Source of the DNA: Comamonas koreensis
GTDB lineage: Bacteria; Pseudomonadota; Gammaproteobacteria; Burkholderiales; Burkholderiaceae_C
Assembly (NCBI RefSeq): GCF_021026195.1
Contig: NZ_JAJNCT010000003.1
Location: 289,699 to 353,698 of the forward strand
DNA length: 64,000 bases
Direction: 5' to 3'
A program made the position numbers and the translations under genes. Shown here piece after piece: positions 17,926 to 27,428 of the stretch; position 1 is the stretch's first letter, and each line of letters opens with the position of its first letter. Below the pieces are notes generated by a model. That model searched no databases, was not told where the DNA came from, and saw nothing but the letters and a program-made list of their open reading frames with translations.

Positions 17926-18813
17926 ATGTTGTCACGTCGCTCCCTGGTTATGTCTGGCAGTCTGTCTGCGGTGATGGCTGCGCTGCTGCCGATGGGCGAA
18001 GCGCTGGCCCGCAGCCAACAGCAGCCGCGCAACATGCCGGTGCTGTTCATCGGCCATGGCAGCCCGATGAATGCCATCAGCGCCAATCCCTTTACCCAGC
18101 ACCTGCAAAGCTGGGGCAGCAGCCTGCCCAGGCCCAGCGCCATCCTGGTGGTGTCAGCCCACTGGCTTACGCGCGGCAGCACGGGGGTGACGGTGAACGA
18201 CAAGCCCGCCACGATCCACGATTTCTCGGGCTTTCCGGCCGAGCTGCATGCGATGCAGTACCCGGCAGCCGGCCACCCGGCGCTTGCGGCCAAGGCGGCC
18301 GCGCTGGTGCGCAGCGGCCAGGCGCAGCTGACGGACCAATGGGGGCTGGACCACGGCACCTGGACGGTTCTGCACCACCTCTATCCCCAAGCTGACGTGC
18401 CGGTGTTCCAGGTCTCGATCGACTACAACCAGCCCGGCCCTTACCACTATGCGGTGGGCAGGGAGCTGGCTGCCTTGCGTGCGCAGGGCGTGCTGATCAT
18501 CGGCAGCGGCAATATCGTGCACAACCTGCGGGCGACGGTGCGCGGCGCGCCCGAAGGGTTGATGGCCGCCCGCGACTGGGCCCAGCAGTTTGACGAAGCG
18601 GCCAAGCAGGCCTTGCTGGCGGGCAACCAGGAAGCGCTGGTGGCCTACCAGCAGCTGCATGCCTCGGCCAGGATGGCCGTGCCCACGCCCGACCACTACT
18701 GGCCCTTGCTCTACGCCTTGGGCGCCGCCCATGGCAGTGGCCCGGCGCGCCAGGTGTTCGAGGGCTTTCAGTCGGGCACCATCAGCATGCGCTGCCTGCA
18801 GTGGGATGCCTGA
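17926..18813 (+). CDS. DODA-type extradiol dioxygenase family protein (YgiD-like)
   Basis: A 295-residue member of the LigB-like class III extradiol dioxygenases. YgiD opens the ring of 4,5-DOPA. Metal-ligand-type histidines appear in FIGHGSPMNA, VSAHWL and LDHGTW, and the NIVHNLRAT segment is conserved. The start at 17926 gives a likely Tat signal (MLSRRSLVMSG followed by a hydrophobic stretch to GEALA), so the protein may be exported, which is unusual for this family. An earlier in-frame ATG at 17815 lies inside the preceding terminator and is rejected. The stop touches that of the convergent MocR gene. Confidence 0.8.
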   Translation: MLSRRSLVMSGSLSAVMAALLPMGEALARSQQQPRNMPVLFIGHGSPMNAISANPFTQHLQSWGSSLPRPSAILVVSAHWLTRGSTGVTVNDKPATIHDFSGFPAELHAMQYPAAGHPALAAKAAALVRSGQAQLTDQWGLDHGTWTVLHHLYPQADVPVFQVSIDYNQPGPYHYAVGRELAALRAQGVLIIGSGNIVHNLRATVRGAPEGLMAARDWAQQFDEAAKQALLAGNQEALVAYQQLHASARMAVPTPDHYWPLLYALGAAHGSGPARQVFEGFQSGTISMRCLQWDA

Positions 18814-20292
18814 TCAGCGCAGGCTTTGCAGCGCCTCGGCCAGGCGCTGCACGCCCCGCTCAATCTCGGGCAGATCCAGCAGCGCATAGCCCATCACCAC
18901 GCCGGCTTGGGCGTGCCCGGCAGGCTGCCGGTACAGCGGGCTGATCGGGTAGACGCGCACGCCGCGCTGCGCTGCCGCTTGCACCAGCTGCGCCTCCTGG
19001 CTGGCGGCCAGACCAGGGAACCATACCGACAGATGCAGGCCGCTGGCGGCACCCTGGATGCGCACCTGGGTGCCCAGATGCCGCCCCAGCGCCTGCAGCA
19101 AGGCCTGCTGGCGCGCATGTTGTTTGCGCCGCATGCGCCGCACATGGCGGGCATAGCTGCCGTCGTCGATCAGCTGGGCCAGCGCGCGCTGGGGGCCGGT
19201 GGCGGTATGGCGGTCGGTCAGCAGCTTGGCCTGGGCAAACAGGCTGGCCAGCGCCGGGGGCAGCACCATATAGCCCAGGCGCAGCTGCGGCGACAAGGTT
19301 TTGGAGAAGGTGCCCACGTGGATCACGCAGTCCGCGCTGTCCAGTGACAGGAGGCTGGGCTCGGGCCGCACGCCGTAGCGGTAGTCGCTGTCGTAGTCAT
19401 CCTCGATCACCCAGCAGCGCTGCGCATGGGCCCAGTCGAGCAGCGCATGCCTGCGGGCCATCGGCAGGTAGCCGCCCAGCGGAAACTGGTGGCCCGGCGT
19501 CACATAGGCCAGCTTGGCGGGCGCCTGCGCGGTCAGCGCGGCCAGTTGCGCGGTCTGCAGGCCATCGTCATCCACATCGGCGCAGAGCAACTGCGCGCCA
19601 TAGGCCTCAAACACCTGGTGCGCCATGCGGTAGCCGGGGTTCTCCACGACCACCGGGTCGCCCGGGTTGAGCAGCAGCCGGGCGCAGAGATCCAGCGCAT
19701 GCTGCGAGCCGTTGACGACCAGGATCTGCTCGGTCGTGCAGGCCAGGCCGCGCGTCTGGTGCAGGTGCTGCTGCAGCGCCTGGCGCAGTTCGGGCGCACC
19801 CAGCGGCGATGCGTACTCCAGCCGCTGGCTGCGCTGGCCTTCGGCCCGGCGCAAGGCCTTGAGCCAGGGCAGGGTGGGGAAGTCGCGGCCCGCCAGCGGC
19901 CCGTAGACAAAGTCGATCACCCCGGCTGGATCGGGCGCAGCCGGGCGCAGCGGCATGGCCTGCAGCCGCTGGGCAAAGGCGGACAGGCGGCCGCTATCGG
20001 GCTGCGTGCGCTGGGGCTCGGAGGCCTCGGCACCCCGGCCCTGGGCGCGGATGCGGTCAGCAGCCCCTGCGGCCACACGCGTGGCCGCCCCGGGCCGGGT
20101 GTCGACAAAGCCGTCCGAGGCCAGTTGCTCATAGACCAGGCTCACGGTGCCGCGCGACAGTCCCCGCTCAGCGGCCAGCGCCCGGGTCGAGGGCAGGGCG
20201 GTGCCGGCCGCGTAGCTGCCATCGCCAATGCGCGCGCGGATGTCGCGGTACAGGCTGCGGCTGCTGGATGGTTTGGGCAGTGGGGCTGGCAT
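18814..20292 (-). CDS. MocR/PdxR-family PLP-dependent regulator
   Basis: A 492-residue fusion of an N-terminal GntR winged helix (SLYRDIRARIGDG, ALAAERGLSRGTVSLVYEQL) and a fold-type I aminotransferase domain. The aminotransferase part has VIEDDYDSDYRYG and the PLP-lysine region VGTFSKTLSPQLRLGYMV. MocR proteins sense PLP or amino compounds and control nearby genes. The start at 20292 (MPAPLPKPSSSRSLYRDI) is preferred to one 22 codons upstream. It is divergent from the DapA-like gene across a 125-bp gap that probably holds its operator. Confidence 0.92.
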   Translation of the reverse strand: MPAPLPKPSSSRSLYRDIRARIGDGSYAAGTALPSTRALAAERGLSRGTVSLVYEQLASDGFVDTRPGAATRVAAGAADRIRAQGRGAEASEPQRTQPDSGRLSAFAQRLQAMPLRPAAPDPAGVIDFVYGPLAGRDFPTLPWLKALRRAEGQRSQRLEYASPLGAPELRQALQQHLHQTRGLACTTEQILVVNGSQHALDLCARLLLNPGDPVVVENPGYRMAHQVFEAYGAQLLCADVDDDGLQTAQLAALTAQAPAKLAYVTPGHQFPLGGYLPMARRHALLDWAHAQRCWVIEDDYDSDYRYGVRPEPSLLSLDSADCVIHVGTFSKTLSPQLRLGYMVLPPALASLFAQAKLLTDRHTATGPQRALAQLIDDGSYARHVRRMRRKQHARQQALLQALGRHLGTQVRIQGAASGLHLSVWFPGLAASQEAQLVQAAAQRGVRVYPISPLYRQPAGHAQAGVVMGYALLDLPEIERGVQRLAEALQSLR

Positions 20293-20417
20293 CGTGGGCA
20301 ACTGGACCAGTGATTTTGTTGAAAACTGGCTATTTTTAACCAGAAGCCGGAGCCGCACAATCCGGGCTTGGCCGCGACCCAGCCCGGGTGCGGCAGCTGT
20401 TCTGACAGGGACCCAGA

Positions 20418-21311
20418 ATGTTCAAAGGTTTGAGTGCGTTTCCGCTGACCCCCATGGATGAGCACGGCATCGATATGCCGGCATTTGCGCAGCTGGTGCA
20501 GCGCCTGGTGGCGGCTGGTGTGGATTCCATCGGTGCGCTGGGTTCCACCGGCAGCTATGCCTATCTCTCGCGTGCCGAGCGGGCCCAGGTGGCGGCGCTG
20601 GCGGTGGAGCAGGCCCAGGGCGTGCCGGTGGTCGTGGGCATTGGCGCGCTGCGCACACGTGATGTGCTGGCCTTGGCTGAAGACGCGCAAAAGGCCGGTG
20701 CCAGCGGCCTGTTGCTGGCCCCCGTCTCGTACCAAAAACTGTCCGACGACGAGGTCTATGGCCTCTTCCAGGCGGTGTCGCGTGCGGTGTCGGTGCCCAT
20801 CGTCGTGTACGACAATCCCGGCACCACGCGCTTTGAATTCAGCGATGCGCTGCATGGCCGCATTGCGCAGCTGCCCCATATCGCCTCGATCAAGATCCCC
20901 GGCGTGCCGGCCGATGCGGCCGAGGCCCAAGCGCGCGTGCAGCGCCTGCGCGCTGTCGTGCCCGCCCATGTCAGCATCGGCGTCAGTGGCGACGCCTTGG
21001 GCGCCAAGGGCCTGGTGGCGGGTTGCGATGCCTGGTATTCGGTCATCGGTGGCCTCTGGCCCCAGACCACCTTGGCCATCACCCGCGCTGCGCTGGCAGG
21101 CCATGCGGAGCAGGCGCTGGAACTGTCCAACCGTCTTGCGCCGCTGTGGTCCTGGTTCCAGCAAAAGGGCGGCAGTCTGCGCTCGGCCGCGACTGCGGCC
21201 GAGCTGATGGGCCTGGCCCGCTCGCCCTGCCTGCCGCTGCCCTTGCACACCCTGCAGGGGGCAGACCGCGAGGCCCTGGCCGCGATGCTCAAAACGCTGG
21301 ATCTGGCCTGA
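20418..21311 (+). CDS. Dihydrodipicolinate synthase / N-acetylneuraminate lyase family aldolase
   Basis: A 297-residue class I Schiff-base aldolase of the DapA/NanA superfamily, probably cytoplasmic. It shows the pyruvate-binding ALGSTGSYAYLS, the catalytic Tyr in VPIVVYDNPGTT and the Schiff-base lysine in HIASIKIPG. It is unlikely to be the lysine-biosynthetic DapA. Its position between a MocR regulator and a sugar-acid operon suggests cleavage or dehydration of a 2-keto-3-deoxy acid. It is convergent with the LysR gene, 13 bases away. Confidence 0.85.
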   Translation: MFKGLSAFPLTPMDEHGIDMPAFAQLVQRLVAAGVDSIGALGSTGSYAYLSRAERAQVAALAVEQAQGVPVVVGIGALRTRDVLALAEDAQKAGASGLLLAPVSYQKLSDDEVYGLFQAVSRAVSVPIVVYDNPGTTRFEFSDALHGRIAQLPHIASIKIPGVPADAAEAQARVQRLRAVVPAHVSIGVSGDALGAKGLVAGCDAWYSVIGGLWPQTTLAITRAALAGHAEQALELSNRLAPLWSWFQQKGGSLRSAATAAELMGLARSPCLPLPLHTLQGADREALAAMLKTLDLA

Positions 21312-21324
21312 TCCCGCTAAGGCC

Positions 21325-22293
21325 TCAAACCACCATGCGCCTGGCCTGCTCGCGCAGCAGATCCATAAAGTTCTGCTGCTCCTGAGAGGCCTCCTGGTCC
21401 TTGCGCGTCAGCATGCCAAACGGGGCCATCGGCACATCGATCTGCACCGGCAAGGTCTTCACCAGGCCCATGCGCAAATAGTCCTTCAAGGCCGAGTCGG
21501 ACAGCAGCATGACGGCATCGGTCAGCTGCACCAGTTGCTGCATCGAATAGACGGAGCTGCACTCGGTGACGTCGGCAGGCACCGGCAGCTCCAGCTGCTG
21601 CAGCAGCTGGTCCAGCGCGATGCGCGCGGGGGTGCTGGCGGGCTGCAGTATCCAGGGCCAGTCGCGCACCAATTCTTCCCAGCTCAGCTTGCGGCGCCGC
21701 GCCAGCACATGGCCGCTGCGCACCACCACCAGCAGGCGCTCATTGCCCAGCGCCTCGAAGTCATAGGCTTCGCTGTCGCCGGCAATGCGGCGGCGCGCAA
21801 TGGCCAGGTCAATGCGGCGCTGGTCCAGCAGGCGCAGCACCTGGTCGCTGGTGTCGCCCATGATGCGCAGGCGCAGCTGCGGGTTCTGCGCCTTCATCTC
21901 GGCCACGGCCGTCATCACCAGGTCGGGCGCCGCGCCCATGATGGTGCCAATCGCCAGGTAGCCATAACCGCCCTGGCGGCGCACCGCCAGGTCTTCGGCG
22001 CAGCGGTCCAGGCTGTTGAGCGAGGCCTCGGCAAAGCGCACCAGCTGCAAGCCCAGCGCGGTAGGGCGCATGCCGCGTGGCAGGCGCTCAAACAGCTGGC
22101 AGCCAAACATGTCTTCGATCTCGCGCAGCATGCGCGTGGCAGCGGGTTGCGACATCGACAGGCTGATCGATGCGCGGTGCAGATTCAGGCTCGACCCCAG
22201 CGCCACCAACATGTGCAGATGCTTGTAGCGCAGGCGGTTGAGCAGGCTGCGTTGCAGCGGTGGCGTGGCCGATAAAGCGGGTTTTGCAGACAT
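21325..22293 (-). CDS. LysR-family transcriptional regulator (GbpR-like)
   Basis: A 322-residue LysR regulator. The winged helix includes YKHLHMLVALGSSLNLHRAS and MSQPAATRMLREIEDMFGCQ, and FERLPRGMRPT closes the domain. A substrate-binding domain follows. The style (RYKHLHMLVAL) resembles sugar-regulating GbpR-type proteins. The start at 22293 (MSAKPALS) is preferred to an ATG 16 codons upstream. It is divergent from rhmT, so it is the likely regulator of the rhamnonate operon, in place of the IclR-type RhmR of E. coli. Confidence 0.9.
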   Translation of the reverse strand: MSAKPALSATPPLQRSLLNRLRYKHLHMLVALGSSLNLHRASISLSMSQPAATRMLREIEDMFGCQLFERLPRGMRPTALGLQLVRFAEASLNSLDRCAEDLAVRRQGGYGYLAIGTIMGAAPDLVMTAVAEMKAQNPQLRLRIMGDTSDQVLRLLDQRRIDLAIARRRIAGDSEAYDFEALGNERLLVVVRSGHVLARRRKLSWEELVRDWPWILQPASTPARIALDQLLQQLELPVPADVTECSSVYSMQQLVQLTDAVMLLSDSALKDYLRMGLVKTLPVQIDVPMAPFGMLTRKDQEASQEQQNFMDLLREQARRMVV

Positions 22294-22397
22294 AAATAAA
22301 AGGTATCGGATATGACTGAAATTTGATTTGTTAGGCATCAATCATGCGCGTACATTCAGCTCCACACAAGAACGAATATCCCTTCCAGGAGACAAAC

Positions 22398-22451
22398 ATG
22401 AACGCCTTCGCGCACACTTTTTTCAGACCCCCCGCCTCACGACGGCGCTAG
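22398..22451 (+). CDS. Possible leader peptide upstream of rhmT
   Basis: A 17-codon frame (MNAFAHTFFRPPASRRR) preceded by a strong Shine-Dalgarno (CCAGGAGACAAAC then ATG). A hairpin built on GCCTGCT/AGCAGGC lies about 70 bases downstream, just before the rhmT start. In the next frame the same DNA reads LTTALAQAA, reminiscent of the signal peptide of a binding protein. It could be a regulatory leader or the frameshifted stump of a lost receptor gene. Confidence 0.35.
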   Translation: MNAFAHTFFRPPASRRR

Positions 22452-22566
22452 CGCAAGCCGCGCCCCACCGGCGCAGCAACCGCTACGCCAGCTTCTCCTT
22501 TCTCGCTCCTGCAGCGCCTGCTCTTTAGCAGGCGTGCGGGCCGCGCATTGTCTTTAAGGATTTGTC

Positions 22567-23865
22567 GTGAAAAAACTCCCCGCTCCCTTGCTCGCCAAGA
22601 TCTCCTGGCGCCTGCTGCCCTTCCTGCTGCTGATGTACATCATGGCCTTTCTGGACCGGGCCAATGTGGGCTTTGCCAAGGTGGCTTTCCAGGCCGATAC
22701 CGGCATCAGCGATGCCGCCTTTGCGTTTGGCGCCGGCGTGTTCTTTGTCGGTTATGCGCTGCTGGAGGTGCCCAGCAATCTGATCATGCACCGCATCGGC
22801 GCACGCATCTGGATGTGCCGCATCATGGTCACCTGGGGCCTCGTGTCTGCGGCGATGATGTTTGCCCATAACGAGACCACCTTCTATGTGCTGCGCTTCC
22901 TGCTGGGCGTGGCCGAAGCGGGCTTTTTCCCCGGCGTCATCCTGTACCTCACCTACTGGTTCCCCGCTGCGCACCGGGCGCAGGCCATGGGTTTTTTCTA
23001 CTTCGGCGCGCCGCTGGCCTTCATCTTTGGCAGCCCCTTGTCGGGCCTGCTGCTGGAGCTCGATGGCATGGGTGGCTGGCACGGATGGCAGTGGATGTTT
23101 GCGGTCGAAGGGCTGATGGCTGTGGCCGTTGGTATCTGGGCCTATTTCTACCTGACCAACCGCCCGGCCGATGCCCAGTGGCTGACCGCCGACGAGCGCC
23201 GCCAGGTGCAGGAGATCATCGACAGCGAAGAGCGTGCCAAGGGCGGCCACCAGCACAGCCTGCTCGCTGCCATGTGCCAGCCACGCGTGCTCTATCTGGC
23301 GCTGGTCTATCTGCTGATCCAGGCCAGCGTCTACGGCGTGGTGTTCTACCTGCCCAGCCAGGTGGCAGGTCTGTTGGGCACCAAGGTGGGTCTGATGGTC
23401 GGTTTGGTATCAGCCATTCCCTGGCTGTGCGCGCTGCTGGCGGCCTGGTGGGTACCCGGCTTTGCCCAGCGCAGCCAAAAGCCCCGCAGCGTGGCCAGCA
23501 TGACCTTGCTCGTTGCCGCCATCGGCATGGCCGCATCGGTGAGCTTTTCCAGCCCGCTGCTGGGCGTCGCAGCCCTGTGCTTTGCGGCGGCTGGTTTCAT
23601 CGCGGTGCAGCCGGTGTTCTGGACCTTTCCTGCCAACACGCTGGCCGGCGCTGCTGCAGCAGGTGGCATTGCGCTGATCAATTCGCTGGGCGCTGTCGGC
23701 GGCTTTGTTGCCCCCATCGTCAAGAACTGGGCCGAAGGCCATTTCCACTCACCCGCCGCAGGCCTGTACCTGCTGGCAGGCACAACGGTACTGGCAGCGC
23801 TGCTGGTGCTGGGCATCCGCGCCCGCATGGCGCCCGCTGCGCTGCAGCCCCAGGCCGCTGCCTAA
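22567..23865 (+). CDS. rhmT: MFS transporter, probable L-rhamnonate importer
   Basis: A 432-residue, 12-helix transporter of the anion:cation symporter family. It is very close in style to E. coli RhmT/YfaV: FLDRANVGFAK in helix 1-2, GVAEAGFFPGVI, FIAVQPVFWTFP and NSLGAVGGFVAPI. The start is GTG at 22567 after TAAGGA. It is the first gene of rhmT-rhmD-rhmA-aldA, with 24 bases to rhmD, and would bring L-rhamnonate across the inner membrane. Divergent from the LysR gene. Confidence 0.85.
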   Translation: MKKLPAPLLAKISWRLLPFLLLMYIMAFLDRANVGFAKVAFQADTGISDAAFAFGAGVFFVGYALLEVPSNLIMHRIGARIWMCRIMVTWGLVSAAMMFAHNETTFYVLRFLLGVAEAGFFPGVILYLTYWFPAAHRAQAMGFFYFGAPLAFIFGSPLSGLLLELDGMGGWHGWQWMFAVEGLMAVAVGIWAYFYLTNRPADAQWLTADERRQVQEIIDSEERAKGGHQHSLLAAMCQPRVLYLALVYLLIQASVYGVVFYLPSQVAGLLGTKVGLMVGLVSAIPWLCALLAAWWVPGFAQRSQKPRSVASMTLLVAAIGMAASVSFSSPLLGVAALCFAAAGFIAVQPVFWTFPANTLAGAAAAGGIALINSLGAVGGFVAPIVKNWAEGHFHSPAAGLYLLAGTTVLAALLVLGIRARMAPAALQPQAAA

Positions 23866-23889
23866 ATTGCATAAGGAGCAAACACCACC

Positions 23890-25077
23890 ATGAGCCAGAT
23901 CCCCACTATCAAGCAAGTGCGCGCCTATACCCTCCAAGGGGGCGGTGCCGACTACCACGACCAGGCCGATGGCCACTGGATCGACGACCACATCGCCACG
24001 CCGATGGCCAAGTACCCCGAGTACCGCCAGAGCCGCCGCAGCTTCGGCATCAATGTGCTGGGCACCCTGGTCGTGGAAATCGAAGACAGCGCTGGCAACG
24101 TCGGCTTTGCCGTCACCACCGGAGGCGAGCCCGCAGCCTATATTGTCGAGAAGCACCTAGCGCGCTTTCTGGAAGGCGCCAAGGTTACCGACATCGAACG
24201 CATCTGGGACCAGATGTACTGGTCCACCCTGTACTACGGCCGCAAGGGCATCGTGATCAACACCATCTCCGGCGTGGACCTGGCGCTGTGGGATTTGCTG
24301 GGCAAGGTGCGCGGCGAGCCGGTGCACCAGCTGCTGGGCGGTGCGGTGCGCGATGAGCTGCAGTTCTACGCCACCGGTGCGCGCCCTGATCTGGCGCAGA
24401 AGATGGGCTTTATCGGCGGCAAGATGCCCCTGCACCATGGGCCGGCCGAAGGCGAGGAAGGCCTGCGCCGCAACCTGGAGGAGTTGGCCACGATGCGCGA
24501 GAGGGTGGGCCCGGACTTCTGGCTGATGCTGGACTGCTGGATGAGCCTGGACCTGAACTACGCCACCCGCCTGGCCCAGGGCGCGAAGGAGTATTGCCTG
24601 AAGTGGATCGAAGAAGCACTGCCGCCCGATGACTACTGGGGCTATGCGGCCCTCAAGAAGAACGTGCCCACCGGCATGCTGGTGACCACCGGCGAGCATG
24701 AGGCCACGCGCTGGGGCTTTCGCCAGCTGCTGGAGATGGGCTGCTGCGACATCATCCAGCCCGATGTGGGTTGGTGCGGTGGCATCACCGAGCTGCTCAA
24801 GATCTCGGCGCTGGCCGATGCGCACCAGGCGCTGGTGATTCCGCATGGCTCCAGCGTCTACAGCTACCACTTTGTGGCCACGCGCCACAACAGCCCCTTT
24901 GCCGAATTTTTGATGATGGCGCCCAAGGCCGACGAGGTGGTGCCGATGTTCCACCCGCAGCTGCTGGGCGAACCGGTGCCGGTGCAGGGCCGCATGCGCC
25001 TGTCGGCACTGGACAAGCCCGGCTTTGGCGTGGAGCTGAACCCCGTCTGCGAACTGCACCGCCCCTATACCCATTGA
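23890..25077 (+). CDS. rhmD: L-rhamnonate dehydratase
   Basis: A 395-residue enolase-superfamily enzyme that dehydrates L-rhamnonate to 2-keto-3-deoxy-L-rhamnonate. Near-diagnostic RhmD segments are [59 protein letters not shown] (metal-binding Asp) and [13 protein letters not shown] (catalytic His region). The C terminus [16 protein letters not shown] motif is present as [11 protein letters not shown]. Length equals the family's. No rhamnose dehydrogenase or lactonase gene is nearby, so the cell seems to use the acid rather than the sugar. Confidence 0.95.
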   Translation: MSQIPTIKQVRAYTLQGGGADYHDQADGHWIDDHIATPMAKYPEYRQSRRSFGINVLGTLVVEIEDSAGNVGFAVTTGGEPAAYIVEKHLARFLEGAKVTDIERIWDQMYWSTLYYGRKGIVINTISGVDLALWDLLGKVRGEPVHQLLGGAVRDELQFYATGARPDLAQKMGFIGGKMPLHHGPAEGEEGLRRNLEELATMRERVGPDFWLMLDCWMSLDLNYATRLAQGAKEYCLKWIEEALPPDDYWGYAALKKNVPTGMLVTTGEHEATRWGFRQLLEMGCCDIIQPDVGWCGGITELLKISALADAHQALVIPHGSSVYSYHFVATRHNSPFAEFLMMAPKADEVVPMFHPQLLGEPVPVQGRMRLSALDKPGFGVELNPVCELHRPYTH

Positions 25078-25135
25078 TCAGCCATTGATCAGCCATTGAT
25101 GGGCCCGCGCCGACGGGCCAGCCAGGAGACATCCT

Positions 25136-25936
25136 ATGGATTTGCCATTGAACCCCTTCAAGGCCGCGCTGCGCCGCAGCGAGCCGCTCTACGGTATCTG
25201 GGCCGGCTTTGCCACGCCTTATGCGGCCGAGATCATCGCCACCACCGGCTATGACTGGATGCTGGTGGATGGCGAGCATGCGCCCAATACCGTGCCGACC
25301 CTGCTGGCGCAACTGCAGGCGGTGGCGCCCTATGCCACACACCCGGTGGTGCGTGCCGTGCATGGCGATGCGGTGCTGATGAAGCAGCTGCTGGATGCCG
25401 GCGTGCAGACCCTGATGGTACCGATGGTGGAGACGGCCGAGCAGGCCCGCGCGCTGGTGCAGGCCATGCGCTACCCGCCGCATGGCATCCGGGGCGTGGG
25501 TGGCGGGCTGACCCGGGCCACGCGCTGGGATGCGGTGCCCGACTACATCCGCACCGCGCATGAGCAGCTCTGCCTCGTGGTGCAGATCGAGTCGCGCCTG
25601 GGCGTTGAGAATGCCGCCGAGATTGCCGCGGTCGACGGTGTCGATGCCGTCTTTATCGGCCCGGCAGACCTCTCGACCGGCATGGGCCATGCGGGTGATG
25701 CCAGCCAGCCCGAGGTGCAGGACTGCATACGCCGCACCATCGAGACCACCTTGGCCCATGGCAAGGCCTGCGGCATTCTGGCGCCGCGGGAAGAAGATGC
25801 GCGCCGCTACACCGAATGGGGCTGCCGCTTTGTGGCGGTGGCCATCGATATCAGCCTGATGCGCCAGGCCGCCGTGGCCAACCTAGCGCGCTACCGGGCG
25901 CCCAGCCAGCCGGCCATTGTCTCTACCACCTACTGA
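25136..25936 (+). CDS. rhmA: 2-keto-3-deoxy-L-rhamnonate aldolase
   Basis: A 266-residue class II HpcH/HpaI aldolase that splits 2-keto-3-deoxy-L-rhamnonate into pyruvate and L-lactaldehyde. Family marks are GYDWMLVDGEHAPNT (active-site region), AVAPYATHPVVR, MVETAEQARALV, RYPPHGIRGVG, and the metal-site GVDAVFIGPADLS. It follows rhmD by 58 bases with a GGAGAC ribosome-binding site and is followed 10 bases later by aldA. Confidence 0.93.
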   Translation: MDLPLNPFKAALRRSEPLYGIWAGFATPYAAEIIATTGYDWMLVDGEHAPNTVPTLLAQLQAVAPYATHPVVRAVHGDAVLMKQLLDAGVQTLMVPMVETAEQARALVQAMRYPPHGIRGVGGGLTRATRWDAVPDYIRTAHEQLCLVVQIESRLGVENAAEIAAVDGVDAVFIGPADLSTGMGHAGDASQPEVQDCIRRTIETTLAHGKACGILAPREEDARRYTEWGCRFVAVAIDISLMRQAAVANLARYRAPSQPAIVSTTY

Positions 25937-25946
25937 GGACGACCCC

Positions 25947-27380
25947 ATGCCCACCATCCCTGTTTTGCGCAACTACATTGCCGGTGCTTTCACGGACAGC
26001 GCCGAGCTGCACGAGGTCCGCAACCCTGCCACCGGCGCGCTGCTGGCGCAGTCACCGCTGGCAACCCAGGCTGATGTGGACCGCGCGATTGCTGCGGCGC
26101 GCGGCGCGCAAAAGGCCTGGGCGCGCCGCCCCGCGATTGAGCGTGCGCAGTACCTGCGCCGCATTGCCGCCCGCCTGCGCGAGAACGTCGCGCGCATTGC
26201 GCGCACCATTACCGAGGAGCAGGGCAAGGTGCTGGGCCTGGCCGAGGTGGAGGTGAACTTCACGGCCGACTACCTGGACTACATGGCCGAATGGGCGCGC
26301 CGCATTGAGGGCGAGGTCATCAGCAGCGACCGGGCCAACGAGCAGATCTTTCTGCTGCGCAAGCCAATGGGCGTGGTGGCCGGCATCCTGCCCTGGAACT
26401 TCCCCTTCTTCCTGATCGCACGCAAGATGGCGCCAGCGCTGCTCACCGGCAACACCATCGTCATCAAGCCCAGCGAAGAGACCCCCATCAACTGCCATGC
26501 CTTCACCGAGCTGCTGGCCCAGTGCGAGCTGCCGCCCGGCGTGTTCAACGTGGTCTATGGCCAGGGCGGCACCGGTGGTGCACTGTCGGCCCATGCCGGG
26601 GTGGACATGATCAGCTTTACCGGCAGCGTGGGCACCGGCGAGCGCATTGCTGCAGCGGCAGCGCCGCACATCACCAAGCTCAACCTGGAGCTGGGTGGCA
26701 AGGCCCCCGCGATTGTGCTGGCCGATGCCGATCTGGACCTGGCCGTCAAGGCCATCCGTGATTCGCGCATCATCAACACCGGCCAGGTCTGTAACTGTGC
26801 TGAGCGCGTCTATGTGCAGCGCCAGGTGGCCGATGAGTTCACCGCGCGTATTGCCAAAGCGATGGCCGCCACCCGCTATGGCGACCCGATTGCGCAGAGC
26901 GATGTGGAGATGGGCCCGCTGATCAACCAGAAGGGTCTGGACAGCGTGGACGCCAAGGTGCGCCGTGCGCTGGCCGATGGCGCGCAGCTGGTGACCGGTG
27001 GCCAGGTGGCCGATCTGGGTGCCGGCTTCCACTACCAGCCCACGGTGCTGGCCGACTGCCGCGCCGATATGGAGATCATGCGCAAGGAAATCTTTGGCCC
27101 GGTGCTGCCGATCCAGGTGGTCGAGGACCTGGACGAGGCGATTGCGCTGGCCAACGACTGCGAATACGGCCTCACGTCCTCGCTCTACACCCGCGACCTG
27201 TCCAAGGCCATGCAGGCGATGCGCGAGATCGACTTTGGCGAGACCTACATCAACCGCGAGAACTTCGAGGCCATGCAAGGCTTCCATGCCGGCGTGCGCA
27301 AGTCGGGTGTCGGGGGTGCCGATGGCAAGCATGGGCTGTATGAGTACACCCATAGCCATGTGGTGTACCTGCAGTCCTGA
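25947..27380 (+). CDS. aldA: Lactaldehyde dehydrogenase, AldA-like
   Basis: A 477-residue NAD-dependent aldehyde dehydrogenase. It parallels E. coli AldA throughout: FTADYLDYMAEWARRIEGE, GILPWNFPFFLIARKMAP, LELGGKAPAIVLADADL with the general-base Glu, the nucleophile region NTGQVCNCAERVY, and FGETYINRENFEAMQGFHAG. It would oxidise L-lactaldehyde from RhmA to L-lactate, closing the pathway to central metabolism. The start at 25947 (MPTIPVLRN) has GAGGAC upstream; a start 10 codons earlier would overlap rhmA. It ends the operon before a strong terminator. Confidence 0.9.
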   Translation: MPTIPVLRNYIAGAFTDSAELHEVRNPATGALLAQSPLATQADVDRAIAAARGAQKAWARRPAIERAQYLRRIAARLRENVARIARTITEEQGKVLGLAEVEVNFTADYLDYMAEWARRIEGEVISSDRANEQIFLLRKPMGVVAGILPWNFPFFLIARKMAPALLTGNTIVIKPSEETPINCHAFTELLAQCELPPGVFNVVYGQGGTGGALSAHAGVDMISFTGSVGTGERIAAAAAPHITKLNLELGGKAPAIVLADADLDLAVKAIRDSRIINTGQVCNCAERVYVQRQVADEFTARIAKAMAATRYGDPIAQSDVEMGPLINQKGLDSVDAKVRRALADGAQLVTGGQVADLGAGFHYQPTVLADCRADMEIMRKEIFGPVLPIQVVEDLDEAIALANDCEYGLTSSLYTRDLSKAMQAMREIDFGETYINRENFEAMQGFHAGVRKSGVGGADGKHGLYEYTHSHVVYLQS

Positions 27381-27428
27381 TGGGGGCGCTGCCGCTGAGG
27401 TGTTGAGCCCCAGCTACCTGCCATGAAG

